Below are positions 17,148-27,365 of a stretch of DNA of 50,455 bases, piece after piece. The stretch comes from Ruminococcus flavefaciens (GTDB lineage Bacteria; Bacillota; Clostridia; Oscillospirales; Ruminococcaceae), in the NCBI GenBank assembly GCA_902777125.1, contig CACYSQ010000014.1, forward strand, positions 1 through 50,455. Reading direction: 5' to 3'. The position numbers and the translations under genes were made by a program. Numbering within the stretch: the stretch's first letter is position 1; each line of letters opens with the position of its first letter. The notes beneath the pieces are model-generated. The model was not told where the DNA came from. It searched no databases and was given only the letters and a program-made list of their open reading frames with translations.

Positions 17148-19208
17148 ATGAAACGACTTATTTCTATAATGACTGTATGTGCGCTTGTTATGGGCACAGC
17201 AGCCTGCAGCAATAAAAAGGTCTCGGGAGGCTCGTCCGAGCCGGAGACGACCGGCGTTCAGACGAACCCTGAGGTCACAACAACAGAGGAAATAACATCT
17301 ACCACGACCACTACCACGACAACAGCTCCGCTGATGCCGCCCATGTCCCAGCCGGTCGAAGCCTTCAAGGGTTCGGCAGGCAAGGGCTCTCTCCTCTCTC
17401 TTACCGAAGGTGCGGACAATACCCTTGTTATAAAAACTGACAACTTTGGCGGAGATACCTGCATAGTCTTTGATCCGGTCTCTGACAAGGTGATAAGGGA
17501 GTTCAAGCTCAGTCAGAACGGTGACGATCTGGTTGGTATGTTCAGTGACGGTACCGTTGTTACAAGAAGGGGTTATGAAAAAAATGGCGTACTGGTGATG
17601 TACCCGAAGGACAGCGATACTCCGCGTGAGGTCGATCTCGGCATAAGCTATTACGCGGATATGTACCTTGACCGCAGGAACGACTGCATTTACTTTAAAG
17701 AGGACGTCAGCGGAAATATATTATGTGCCGATGCGAACGGTTTGAAGCACACGCAGGTATCTTCGGAGGAGCTGCTCTATACCTGCCAGATATTTCCTGA
17801 CAGCGGATTGTTCAGTGCGGAGGGTTTCTCGAATGATACAAAGGAAGGCGTTCAGTCGGGCGTATATTCGCTGAAAAATGGTGCTTTGATAAGGGAACAT
17901 TCACAGGACGTCAACATTTGCGGCTTCACGGCAGATGATCTTGTAGGAATGATGGCGGTCGCCAATGATGCCGGCATGACCGCATTTGAAGATATCCATG
18001 TTATGTCCCTTTCGGACGAGGACTATAAGGTATACAGAATGCCGTTCGAGGAATTTGCTTCACCTCATCTTGATGTGAGCCCGTACAGCGACAAGGCGCT
18101 TGTCGCATCGTTTTCCAACGGAATAGACGGCTGTTTGAAAAGTATACATATGCTCGATACCAAGACCGGTAAGCTTGCCGATACGAAGATAGAGATAGAC
18201 AATAACGTAACGTATTATTACGCCTGCTGCCACGAAGCCACGGGACGCTGGATGATCGCGCTCATAAAGAGCGGCTATGGCTGGAGTGAGGATTCGTATG
18301 AGCTCCTGATGGTAGACCCGGAGATGCTGACCTACGACAGACAGCTCGGCGAGGGCGAAAAGAAACTCCCTGAGAAATGGGAACAGGTAAAGGTCGGCGA
18401 AAAATACCAGAAGGTCCGTCAGAGAGCGGACGAGATCGAGAAGAAGTATAACGTAAAGGTATATGTGGGCAACGAGGTCAAAAACGTTGAGGAAAGCTCG
18501 CAGTACGTTCTCGTTTCCACCGAGGACAGCGATTATTACACCGCTGATCTCGCACTCGAATACCTTGACGGTCTTTATGACCTGCTCGGTATGTACCCGA
18601 AGGGCTTCTTCCTGCATTTCCAGTCTCCGGACGGCAAGGGCGGACTGAGGATATCCATTGTAGATGAGCTGAAAAATGACAGCTTCTCTGCATTTTCAGC
18701 GGGCGGTGTCGCATATATGACCGGCGGCTGGTATGATATCGCTATCATGATGTCCTCGATGGACAAGACAGCGTCATCGCTTCACCATGAGATATGGCAC
18801 TGCGTTGAGCATATGATAGGCAGAAGATACGGTCAGATATCCGATGACGAGTGGAACAAGATGAATCCTTCCGGTTTTGTTTATACTCAGGATTTCGACG
18901 GCTATATCACCGAGAGCAACGATGTCTACAAGACGCTGTCGAGCGTTATGTGGGACGAGGAAAAGGACTACGACGGAACATACTTCATTTCCAACTACAG
19001 CATAGTGACCCCCATGGAGGACAGGGCAACGCTCATTGAGCAGCTTTTCCAGTGCGACTACAGCTTTGACCCTGTTGACGGCGATTACCCGAGGTACGGA
19101 ACAAAGCTCATTGCGGACTATCCGCATCTCAAGGAGAAGCTCGACTATCTGAAAAAGTGGATCAGCGTCGAATTCACTTATACCTACTGGGAGGAAATGC
19201 TCAAATGA
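17148..19208 (+). CDS. Surface lipoprotein with an HExxH metallopeptidase-like domain
   Basis: A 686-residue lipoprotein: signal peptide ending in the lipobox GTAAC (Cys near residue 20), then a Thr/Glu-rich linker (residues 30-62), a 300-residue region with repeated short strands that could be a beta-propeller, and a C-terminal domain with HEIWH at residues 547-551. HExxH is the zinc-binding motif of zincin peptidases, here inside SLHHEIWHCVEHMIG, and an acidic third ligand could be any of several downstream Glu/Asp. It would act on the outer face of the membrane. No named family recognised, so peptidase activity is inferred from the motif. It has its own promoter and terminator. Confidence 0.75.
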   Translation: MKRLISIMTVCALVMGTAACSNKKVSGGSSEPETTGVQTNPEVTTTEEITSTTTTTTTTAPLMPPMSQPVEAFKGSAGKGSLLSLTEGADNTLVIKTDNFGGDTCIVFDPVSDKVIREFKLSQNGDDLVGMFSDGTVVTRRGYEKNGVLVMYPKDSDTPREVDLGISYYADMYLDRRNDCIYFKEDVSGNILCADANGLKHTQVSSEELLYTCQIFPDSGLFSAEGFSNDTKEGVQSGVYSLKNGALIREHSQDVNICGFTADDLVGMMAVANDAGMTAFEDIHVMSLSDEDYKVYRMPFEEFASPHLDVSPYSDKALVASFSNGIDGCLKSIHMLDTKTGKLADTKIEIDNNVTYYYACCHEATGRWMIALIKSGYGWSEDSYELLMVDPEMLTYDRQLGEGEKKLPEKWEQVKVGEKYQKVRQRADEIEKKYNVKVYVGNEVKNVEESSQYVLVSTEDSDYYTADLALEYLDGLYDLLGMYPKGFFLHFQSPDGKGGLRISIVDELKNDSFSAFSAGGVAYMTGGWYDIAIMMSSMDKTASSLHHEIWHCVEHMIGRRYGQISDDEWNKMNPSGFVYTQDFDGYITESNDVYKTLSSVMWDEEKDYDGTYFISNYSIVTPMEDRATLIEQLFQCDYSFDPVDGDYPRYGTKLIADYPHLKEKLDYLKKWISVEFTYTYWEEMLK

Positions 19209-19213
19209 TACCG

Positions 19214-19245
19214 AAGCGCCATTCTTGTGAATGGCGCTTTTTATT
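19214..19245 (+). terminator. Terminator of the HExxH lipoprotein gene
   Basis: Stem AAGCGCCATTC/GAATGGCGCTT with loop TTGT, then TTTATTTT. The rest of the gap up to 19550 holds AT-rich DNA and a possible promoter. Confidence 0.92.
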
Positions 19246-19378
19246 TTACTGGTGTTTTAATTTGCTCAATTATATCCTGATTGTATATTTATTAGTGCTA
19301 TTCCTACAGCAGCGCAGGTGTTTTTTTGTAAAAAATGATAAAATTCCTGAGAATAGCATATGCACCGGGATTTTCTTC

Positions 19379-19407
19379 TTGCTTTTTTTTATGGAAAAGG
19401 GTATAAT
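19379..19407 (+). promoter_or_regulatory. Probable promoter of the UDP-sugar pyrophosphorylase gene
   Basis: TTGCTT (19379-19384), 17-bp spacer, TATAAT (19402-19407). The -10 is perfect, the -35 weak. Confidence 0.55.
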
Positions 19408-19550
19408 GTTATTGTGCATGATTGCACATTCTGATATAATTATTTTTGTAAACTAATTAACAGAAAAAGAAAATATTTTCGTATCATTCCGGAGGGAGCT
19501 TTCTTTCGTCCGCTATGAATACATTTAAACTTTTTTATCAGAGGTCGCGT

Positions 19551-20765
19551 ATGAAACACAAAACTTCAGAAATGCTCACGATGCTTCACCAGGAGCATAT
19601 CGCAGCCCATATGAAAACCCTCAGCAGGCCTGAGCAGCTCTCAATGGTGGATCAGGTGGATCAGCTTGATCTTTCAGTGCTCAATGCTTCGGAAAGCGAA
19701 GAAAAGCGCGGCAGTTTCGCCCCGCTTTTCGCCACTACCCTCGCCGAGATAGAGAAGGACCGCGAGAGCTTCACTAAAACCGGCTTGCAGGCTATCCGTG
19801 ACGGCAAGGTCGGCGCTGTCCTTCTTGCAGGCGGTCAGGGAAGCCGTCTCGGCTTCGATCACCCCAAGGGTATGTTCAATATCGGGATCGACCGTGAACT
19901 TTACATCTTCGAGTGCCTCATGAACAACCTCCTCGAGGTGACAAAGGCTGCCGGTGCATATATACCGCTGTTTATCATGACCAGTGCCGAGAATAACAAG
20001 GAGACACGCGAGTTCTTCGAGGAGCACGACTACTTCGGCTACAGCGACGAGAATGTATGGTTCTTCGTGCAGGAACAGCTCCCGACGGTCGATGTCAACG
20101 GCAAGCTCATGCTCTCCGACAGGGGAAGGATATCCACAGCCCCAAACGGCAACGGCGGCTGGTACGCTTCTATGGCTAAGACCGGTATGCTCAGGATAGT
20201 GCAGAATGCAAAGATAGAATGGCTCAATGTTTTCGCGGTCGATAACGTTTTGCAGCGTATCGCTGACCCGTGCTTCATCGGAGCTGTTATAGAGTCCGGA
20301 CGAGTTTCCGGCGCAAAGGTGGTCGCAAAGGCTGCTCCCGAGGAAAAGGTCGGCGTGCTCTGTCTCGAGGACGGCAAGCCCTCTATCGTGGAATACTACG
20401 AGATGACGGACGAGATGCTCAACAGCCGCGAACCGGACGGTACTCTCTCCTACAATTACGGCGTTATCCTCAATTACCTTTTCCGCGTGGATAAGCTGAA
20501 CAGTACGCTCTCTGTGAAGCTCCCGCTCCACAGGGCTTTCAAAAAGATAAAGTATATGGACGGGAACGGCAATCAGGTAACGCCTGACGAGCCGAATGCC
20601 TATAAATTCGAGACGCTTGTACTCGATATGGTTAAATTACAGGACAACTGCCTCGCTTATGAGGTCGACAGAAAGAAGGAGTTCGCCCCTGTCAAGAACA
20701 AGACCGGTGTTGATTCCGTTGACACGGCGCAGGAGCTTCTCAGACTTAACGGTGTAGAGCTTTGA
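19551..20765 (+). CDS. UTP-dependent sugar-1-phosphate uridylyltransferase (UDPGP family)
   Basis: A protein of about 404 residues in the UDPGP family, which makes UDP-GlcNAc or UDP-glucose from UTP and a sugar 1-phosphate. The nucleotide-binding signature is VLLAGGQGSRLGFDHPKGMF (about residue 90), followed by the family stretches ECLMNNLLEV and GNGGWYASM. The eukaryote-like UDPGP fold is the one found in UAP1-type enzymes; sequence alone does not separate GlcNAc from glucose or galactose. An ATG 12 codons upstream is in frame, but AGAGG with good spacing favours this start. The next two genes follow closely. Confidence 0.85.
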   Translation: MKHKTSEMLTMLHQEHIAAHMKTLSRPEQLSMVDQVDQLDLSVLNASESEEKRGSFAPLFATTLAEIEKDRESFTKTGLQAIRDGKVGAVLLAGGQGSRLGFDHPKGMFNIGIDRELYIFECLMNNLLEVTKAAGAYIPLFIMTSAENNKETREFFEEHDYFGYSDENVWFFVQEQLPTVDVNGKLMLSDRGRISTAPNGNGGWYASMAKTGMLRIVQNAKIEWLNVFAVDNVLQRIADPCFIGAVIESGRVSGAKVVAKAAPEEKVGVLCLEDGKPSIVEYYEMTDEMLNSREPDGTLSYNYGVILNYLFRVDKLNSTLSVKLPLHRAFKKIKYMDGNGNQVTPDEPNAYKFETLVLDMVKLQDNCLAYEVDRKKEFAPVKNKTGVDSVDTAQELLRLNGVEL

Positions 20766-20790
20766 TTAAAAGGAATGGAGTTGGATCATT

Positions 20791-21996
20791 ATGGCAGAAA
20801 CAGCAAGACAGCCCTTTATTGACGAATTTCCGGAGATAGTGGCTTTCGACAAGCGCTATGAGGAATGGAACAGCAGGGTTTCGTATTTCAAGAAGAATGA
20901 CGGTATCCCCGGCGGAAGGATATCCATTGAGGGCGAGGAGAAGATCAATTTCTCGACCTACAATTACCTCGGTCTCAACGGTGACAAGCGTATAAACGAC
21001 TTCGTCAAGAACGCTATCGACCGCTACGGCACTTCCGTTTCGAGCAGCAGACTTCTTACAGGTGAGATAGAGCTGCATGAGATGCTTGAAAAGAAGATAG
21101 CCTCCATGCTCGGTACGGACGATGCGATCGTCTTTGTCGGCGGTCACAGCACCAATGTGAATATAATCGGCAATCTTGTGGGGCCGGAGGATCTTATCGT
21201 CCACGATGCGCTTGCCCATAACAGCAGCATTCAGGGCTGTATCCTCTCCCGTGCCAAGAGAATGCACTTCAAGCATAACAACATGGAGCACCTCGAGGGC
21301 ATACTCCAGAGGGTACAGGGCAAGTACAGGAGAGTCCTCATCATTGCCGAGGGCGTTTACTCTATGGACGGCGATATCTGCGATCTTCCCGGACTTATCC
21401 GCCTGAAGAAGCAGTACGGCGCTCTGCTCATGGTGGACGAGGCTCATTCCTTCGGTACTCTCGGAAAGTGCGGCAGAGGTGTTACGAGCTATTTCGGTGT
21501 TGACCCGAAGGACGTCGATATCCTCATGGGCACTCTCAGCAAGTCCGCGGCAAGCTGCGGCGGATATATTGCCGGAAGCACCAGCTTCATACGCTTCCTG
21601 CGCTATAATTCGCCCGGATTTGTGTTCAGCTGCGGCATCACGCCTCCCAATGCGGCTGCTGCCTACAAGGCCATCGAGCTTTTCGAGGAGGACCCTGAAC
21701 GCATCGAGAGACTGCATGAGAATTCGGAATACTTCCTCAAGGGTGTAAAGGCTCTCGGCTACGATACGGGTCTGAGTGCCGACAGTCCGGTAGTTCCCAT
21801 AATCATCGGCGATTCCGTTAAGACGCTTGAAATGTCACAGGAGCTTTTCAAAAGGGGAGTCAACGCTCTCCCGATAATCCACCCCGCTGTCAAGGAGGAC
21901 GAGGCAAGAGTCAGGTTCTTCATCTCTGCGGCACATACCCGCGAAGACCTTGACGAGACACTGGAGATACTCACTTCACTCAGGGATAAGATATAA
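20791..21996 (+). CDS. PLP-dependent alpha-oxoamine synthase family enzyme
   Basis: A 401-residue fold-type I PLP enzyme of the AONS family (BioF, Kbl, serine palmitoyltransferase, ALA synthase), which condense an amino acid with an acyl thioester. Marks: GGHSTNVNIIG, HDALAHNSSIQG, EGVYSMDGDICDLPGL, VDEAHSFGTLGKCGRGV and the Schiff-base Lys251 in GTLSKSAASCGGY. Length equals the family norm. Its substrates cannot be told; no other biotin or threonine-degradation genes are nearby. It starts 26 bp after the UDP-sugar pyrophosphorylase, so the two may serve one pathway, for example a sphingoid-like or modified-sugar product, which is speculation. Confidence 0.8.
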   Translation: MAETARQPFIDEFPEIVAFDKRYEEWNSRVSYFKKNDGIPGGRISIEGEEKINFSTYNYLGLNGDKRINDFVKNAIDRYGTSVSSSRLLTGEIELHEMLEKKIASMLGTDDAIVFVGGHSTNVNIIGNLVGPEDLIVHDALAHNSSIQGCILSRAKRMHFKHNNMEHLEGILQRVQGKYRRVLIIAEGVYSMDGDICDLPGLIRLKKQYGALLMVDEAHSFGTLGKCGRGVTSYFGVDPKDVDILMGTLSKSAASCGGYIAGSTSFIRFLRYNSPGFVFSCGITPPNAAAAYKAIELFEEDPERIERLHENSEYFLKGVKALGYDTGLSADSPVVPIIIGDSVKTLEMSQELFKRGVNALPIIHPAVKEDEARVRFFISAAHTREDLDETLEILTSLRDKI

Positions 21997-22010
21997 TGAA
22001 GGCGATAAAT

Positions 22011-22607
22011 ATGAAAAGGAAGATAGCTGCGGCGGCGGCTGTAGTTCTTGCGGTCACACCCATGACCGGCTGCAAGAAGGAAATGATAGACTCAAAGCCT
22101 ACTGCAAGCAGCATCAGTGCGGAGGACAGAACTGAGGAGAACGCTCAGGAGGCCCTCACGAATATGTACAAGGCTCAGTATGCCTTCAACGGCGGCGAGA
22201 CCTGCTTCGGATATATGTATCCGAGGATAGTTCTGAACGAGCTGAAAAGAAACGGCAGATACGATGAGCTGATCGGGGATTTTGACAATTCCCAGCGCCA
22301 GTACGTTCAGAACATCTCCCATATCCCGGAGATAACGGAGTTCACCGGACAGAAGGAGCTTGACGATGCTCAGCTTAAGGCTGCGGCGCAATATCTGGTC
22401 TCGATGTCAGCAAACGACCCGATATATATAGGTCTTGACACGGCAGGAATAAACATTACCGAGGGCGTTGAGCTGCGCTGCGATATAATTGATCAGAACG
22501 GCAATGCTGATACAGATGTGGAGTGCCTTGTGTATATCGAATCCGACGGCTGGAAGGTCATACCGGTCTCTGCCGAAAAGCTCGGAAAGGCATATCCCGC
22601 TGAATGA
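22011..22607 (+). CDS. Small lipoprotein of unknown function
   Basis: About 198 residues: signal peptide MKRKIAAAAAVVLAVTPMTG then lipobox Cys, followed by KKE. The mature part (NAQEALTNMYKAQYAFNGGE, later EGVELRCDIIDQNGNADTDV and a C-terminal WKVIPVSAEKLG) looks like a small alpha/beta domain of the sort found in DUF4878/NTF2-like lipoproteins, but I do not recognise a family firmly. The start with AAGGCG upstream was preferred over an ATG 15 bases earlier that overlaps the previous stop (TAATG). Probably cotranscribed with the PLP enzyme. Confidence 0.7.
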   Translation: MKRKIAAAAAVVLAVTPMTGCKKEMIDSKPTASSISAEDRTEENAQEALTNMYKAQYAFNGGETCFGYMYPRIVLNELKRNGRYDELIGDFDNSQRQYVQNISHIPEITEFTGQKELDDAQLKAAAQYLVSMSANDPIYIGLDTAGINITEGVELRCDIIDQNGNADTDVECLVYIESDGWKVIPVSAEKLGKAYPAE

Positions 22608-22680
22608 CGGGGAACACGCGACGGTTTAGTCATATAATTACCAAAAATGTCTTAATTATGGTATGAATATTCGGGAAAAT

Positions 22681-22690
22681 GTGATAAAAT
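22681..22690 (+). promoter_or_regulatory. Extended -10 promoter element of the GH16 gene
   Basis: GTGA-TAAAAT at 22681-22690, the same sequence as in the promoter at 17083, but the -35 region (TATGAA at 22662) matches poorly. Start of the GH16 message is likely just downstream. Confidence 0.5.
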
Positions 22691-22728
22691 AACACTAACA
22701 TAATATTATTTCTAAGGAGGAATGCTAT

Positions 22729-24225
22729 ATGAACAAGTACAGATCACTTGCGGTTATTTCCGCACTCGCACTGCTCACCACGGGCTGCGGCTCAAATCCT
22801 TCATCGTCCTCGGACGTCAAGACTACAACCGCTGCAAGCACAGCCGCTGCTCAGACTGCAACCACAGCAACAAAATCGACAACTAATGCTGCAACTCAGC
22901 CAACGACAGAAGATGATTATATTCCCTCCACTGCCGTAAATTATAAGAAGGACCCCGATACTCCCGAGCTCGAGGGCTATAACCTCCTTTGGAGCGATGA
23001 ATTCAACGGCACTACTCTCGATGAGGAGATATGGAGCCGTGAGGTACGCTTCCCCGGCTGGACAAACAACGAGCTCCAGGAGTATACAAATTCCGCTGAC
23101 AACAGCTTCCTTCGCGACGGTATGCTCGTTCTCAAGGGCATAAAGACTCAGAAGGACGGCGAGGATTACTACACCTCCGGCAAGATCAACAGCATGAGCA
23201 AGGCTCAGTTCACTTACGGCAAGGTCGTTGCCCGCGCAAAGGTACCCGAGGGTCAGGGACTCTGGCCTGCTATATGGATGATGCCGCAGGACGAGGGCTT
23301 CTACGGACAGTGGCCTAAGTGCGGCGAGATCGACATTATGGAGGTTATCGGAAGCTCACCTCAGAAGGCCTACGGCACCGTTCACTACGGCGCTCCTCAT
23401 TCGGAGCAGCAGGGCTTTGTTGAACTGACGGACGGCACATTCGCCTCCGATTTCCACGAGTATTCGGTTGAATGGGAACCCGGCGAGATGCGCTGGTACA
23501 TCGACGACAAGCTCTACCTCACTGTAAACGACTGGTTCTCGGCTCCCGAGGGAGAGGACGAATGGGCATTCCCGGCACCCTTCAATCAGCCGTTCTTCGT
23601 ACAGCTCAACCTCGCTATCGGCGGTCTGTGGCCCGGAAACCCTGATGAGACAACGGATTTCTCAAAGGCTGAATTTGAGGTGGACTATGTGAGAGTTTAC
23701 CAGAAGCCCGAGTACGATACAAATGTTATAAAGCCCACAAAGATCTTCCGCGAGCCGCTTTCGGACGGAAATTACATCTATAACGGCAATTTCTCCACGA
23801 ATGAGGACCTCACCGATGACAAGGACTGGAAGTTCATGCTCTTCAACGGCGGCGAGGGCTCCGCTGAGATCAAGGACAACGCTATCGTTATCTCCACTAA
23901 GGAGGAGGGTACTGAGGACTATTCAGTTCAGCTCGTACAGCCTGATATGCCTATGATGAAGGGCAAGAGGTACCGTCTTACCTTCGATGCGAAGGCCGAT
24001 GCAGAGCGCAATATCATCACCTGCGTTTCCGCACCTACAGTGAACTGGATACGCTATCTACAGGATACAACGGTCAAGCTTGGTACAGAGTATAAGACCT
24101 ACACCTATGAGTTCGATATGACCGAAAAGGACGACAACAAGGGAAGACTTGAGTTCAATCTCGGACACAAGGCTTCTACCGCAACGGTATATATCACCAA
24201 CGTTCGCTTGGAAATACTCGATTGA
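22729..24225 (+). CDS. GH16 beta-glucanase lipoprotein with CBM4_9-like domain
   Basis: A 498-residue lipoprotein: signal with lipobox TTGC near residue 20, a Thr/Ala/Gln-rich linker to about residue 65, a GH16 catalytic domain (about 78-330) and a C-terminal carbohydrate-binding module of CBM4_9 type (about 345-498). The catalytic motif is GEIDIMEVIG with Glu200, Asp202 and Glu205, the ExDxxE arrangement of laminarinase/lichenase subfamilies. It should cleave beta-1,3 or mixed-linked glucans at the cell surface, releasing sugars outside the cell. The lipid anchor, rather than a dockerin, keeps it on the cell. Monocistronic, with a terminator behind. Confidence 0.93.
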   Translation: MNKYRSLAVISALALLTTGCGSNPSSSSDVKTTTAASTAAAQTATTATKSTTNAATQPTTEDDYIPSTAVNYKKDPDTPELEGYNLLWSDEFNGTTLDEEIWSREVRFPGWTNNELQEYTNSADNSFLRDGMLVLKGIKTQKDGEDYYTSGKINSMSKAQFTYGKVVARAKVPEGQGLWPAIWMMPQDEGFYGQWPKCGEIDIMEVIGSSPQKAYGTVHYGAPHSEQQGFVELTDGTFASDFHEYSVEWEPGEMRWYIDDKLYLTVNDWFSAPEGEDEWAFPAPFNQPFFVQLNLAIGGLWPGNPDETTDFSKAEFEVDYVRVYQKPEYDTNVIKPTKIFREPLSDGNYIYNGNFSTNEDLTDDKDWKFMLFNGGEGSAEIKDNAIVISTKEEGTEDYSVQLVQPDMPMMKGKRYRLTFDAKADAERNIITCVSAPTVNWIRYLQDTTVKLGTEYKTYTYEFDMTEKDDNKGRLEFNLGHKASTATVYITNVRLEILD

Positions 24226-24232
24226 CCTATAC

Positions 24233-24263
24233 AAAGGGCGTGGCGCTTGTCACGCCCTTTTTC
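24233..24263 (+). terminator. Terminator of the GH16 gene
   Basis: Stem AAAGGGCGTG/CACGCCCTTT with an 8-nt loop and T-run. Confidence 0.92.
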
Positions 24264-24338
24264 TGCGTCCGCGGACGAGGGTGCGGTAGAATGGCGTTGT
24301 GCAAATTGCACAAATATGTAAAATCCGGCTAACACCCC

Positions 24339-24367
24339 TTGAAAAATCAGAAGTATAGTGGTATAAT
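24339..24367 (+). promoter_or_regulatory. Promoter of gdhA
   Basis: TTGAAA (24339-24344), 17-bp spacer ending AGTGG, TATAAT (24362-24367), 33 bp before the AAGGAGG site. Confidence 0.9.
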
Positions 24368-24400
24368 AATCCTTGAACTGCGAAAGCAGAATATTTTTAA

Positions 24401-25783
<1,383 letters not shown>

Positions 25784-25819
25784 TCTGAAAAAATAAGCGA
25801 CTTATAAGAGCAGTAAATT

Positions 25820-25859
25820 CCCCTTCGCTGTGCTAACCGGCGAAGGGGAGTCTTTTTTT
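25820..25859 (+). terminator. Terminator of gdhA
   Basis: Stem CCCCTTCGC/GCGAAGGGG, 11-nt loop, then AGTCTTTTTTT. Confidence 0.9.
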
Positions 25860-25881
25860 AGTGAAAAATTTATGAAAAGTC

Positions 25882-25910
25882 TTTACAAACAGGTTACAAT
25901 GTGGTATAAT
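25882..25910 (+). promoter_or_regulatory. Promoter of the VanY-like gene
   Basis: TTTACA (25882-25887), 17-bp spacer ending TGTGG, TATAAT (25905-25910). Confidence 0.88.
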
Positions 25911-26008
25911 ATAGAAGCGCGAGTATACACACAGTCATATTGAATGATAATCCTCCCGCTGCACATCGCTTTTGCAGCCGGAGGTCCTATAAGGAGAGAT
26001 TTTTTTAT

Positions 26009-27061
26009 ATGAGTAACGGCAGCAGATACAACAGAAATCAAAGACCGTTAAAGAAAAAGTACAAGCTCAGATACGACAGGGCAGTCGCAGCGCTTCTCGT
26101 CCTTGTTGTTCTCATAGTTCTGATGACCTCATGCGCCAAGAGCTGTTCCAAAAAGGGCGGAAGCTCCTCCGATACCGAGACCACTACCTCCTCCACCGAG
26201 GCGACCGCACAATCCTCGATAGTCGATAACCTCGACAAGACCAAGCCCAGCGATGCACTTATAACTTCGCAGATAGATACCCTCCGTCCCGATGCTTCAA
26301 GCTTCGTGAACGAGACCCACGCAAGCACCGACGTTTACCGCGGAAACCTCGTCCTCATCAATACCGCGCATGAGTACAAGTTCCCGGAGGACGATACAGA
26401 GCCGCTTACCGTATGGAACGGCAGAACGAACGAATTCTACAACGTCAGCGACTACGTTATCAAGCTCGACAAGGAAACTCTTGCGGCTCTCGATTCGTGG
26501 ATGGCTGATTTCTACGCCGAGAAAAAGAGCACGGAGATAACCGTTATCGGCGGATTCCGCACAAAGGCTGAGCAGGAGGAGAAGTACAACAGCGGCTATA
26601 CCCGTTTCAAGGGCGGCTGCTCGGATTACCACTCCGCAAGAACCTTCGATATCGGCATCTTCCCCAAGGACGGTTCAAGCTCCGGCTTCTATTCGCCCAA
26701 GGGCATATACGCTTGGCTCGACGAGAACGCCGCAGAGTACGGCTTCATCGTGAGATTCCCGGACGGAAAGGACTCCCTCACGGGCGAGCCGGCAAGGACC
26801 TATACATACCGCTATGTCGGAAAGCCTCACGCTGCATACATGAAGCAGAATGAGCTCTGTCTCGAGGAGTATATCGAGAAGGTGAAGTCATATAATAATA
26901 CTGCGCCTCTCGAGATAAATGTCGGTCAGAAGCTCTATCAGGTGTACTATGTTGCAGCCGTTCCGAACGGAAACACCGATGTTCCTGTTCCTCAGAACAA
27001 GACATATAAGGTTTCGGGCAACAACTGTGACGGCTTTATCGTCACCGTTGAACTCAACTGA
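26009..27061 (+). CDS. VanY-family D-alanyl-D-alanine carboxypeptidase
   Basis: A 350-residue membrane-anchored peptidase. A basic N-terminus (residues 1-28) precedes one transmembrane segment (AALLVLVVLIVLMTSCA), then a Ser/Thr-rich linker and a VanY/DacB domain. Zinc-site motifs are SDYHSARTFDIG (His and Asp) and the later His in YVGKPHAAYM, with GGFRTKAEQEEKYN at the domain start. It should trim D-Ala-D-Ala ends of peptidoglycan stem peptides outside the membrane. No van regulators or ligase are nearby, so wall remodelling rather than vancomycin resistance is likely. Start from AAGGAG. Confidence 0.88.
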   Translation: MSNGSRYNRNQRPLKKKYKLRYDRAVAALLVLVVLIVLMTSCAKSCSKKGGSSSDTETTTSSTEATAQSSIVDNLDKTKPSDALITSQIDTLRPDASSFVNETHASTDVYRGNLVLINTAHEYKFPEDDTEPLTVWNGRTNEFYNVSDYVIKLDKETLAALDSWMADFYAEKKSTEITVIGGFRTKAEQEEKYNSGYTRFKGGCSDYHSARTFDIGIFPKDGSSSGFYSPKGIYAWLDENAAEYGFIVRFPDGKDSLTGEPARTYTYRYVGKPHAAYMKQNELCLEEYIEKVKSYNNTAPLEINVGQKLYQVYYVAAVPNGNTDVPVPQNKTYKVSGNNCDGFIVTVELN

Positions 27062-27147
27062 ATGTGAATTTCAGATATGCCTTTATAGATCGGGCACCAT
27101 TATTGTCCGGACTTAGTCCGGAGGCTTTGATATGTTAAAGGCAGAAT

Positions 27148-27209
27148 AGGGGAGGCTCTCTCTTGCAGAGCCTCCCCTCTTGAAAAAACAGTCCACCGGA
27201 CTGTTTTTT
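27148..27209 (+). terminator. Double terminator after the VanY-like gene
   Basis: Two hairpins in a row: AGGGGAGGCTCT/AGAGCCTCCCCT (27148-27178) and AAAAAACAGTCC/GGACTGTTTTTT with loop ACC (about 27183-27209). A further stem TCCGGAC/GTCCGGA lies just upstream (27106-27122). The second ends in a T-run. Confidence 0.82.
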
Positions 27210-27243
27210 CAATTCAGCCCCTCTCAGAGCGCCTTGTGGAATG

Positions 27244-27312
27244 CGGGGCTTTGCCCCACGCCCTACCAGAGGCGCCGCCTCTGGGCTCCGCTAAAGGGAC
27301 GAAGTCCCTTTA
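27244..27312. repeat. Row of three triplet-loop hairpins
   Basis: GGGGC-TTT-GCCCC (27245-27257), CCAGAGGC-GCC-GCCTCTGG (27266-27284) and TAAAGGGAC-GAA-GTCCCTTTA (27292-27312) stand in succession, all with three-base loops. The block fills the gap before the solute-binding protein gene. Similar arrays are scattered in Clostridia genomes, as I recall; function unknown. Confidence 0.8.
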
Positions 27313-27365
27313 GAATCCCATTCATGTGCGCCCATAAAATTCTCTTTATACAGAAGGAGACAGCA

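Noticed and set aside
26009-27061. Vancomycin resistance gene cluster
   Set aside because: Only a VanY-like carboxypeptidase; no VanH, ligase, VanX or VanRS. Such peptidases are common wall-remodelling enzymes.
27180-27365. 62-residue N-terminal extension of the solute-binding protein
   Set aside because: It would be encoded by the terminator and triple-hairpin repeat; the TTG with AAGGAGA and a lipoprotein signal is the better start.
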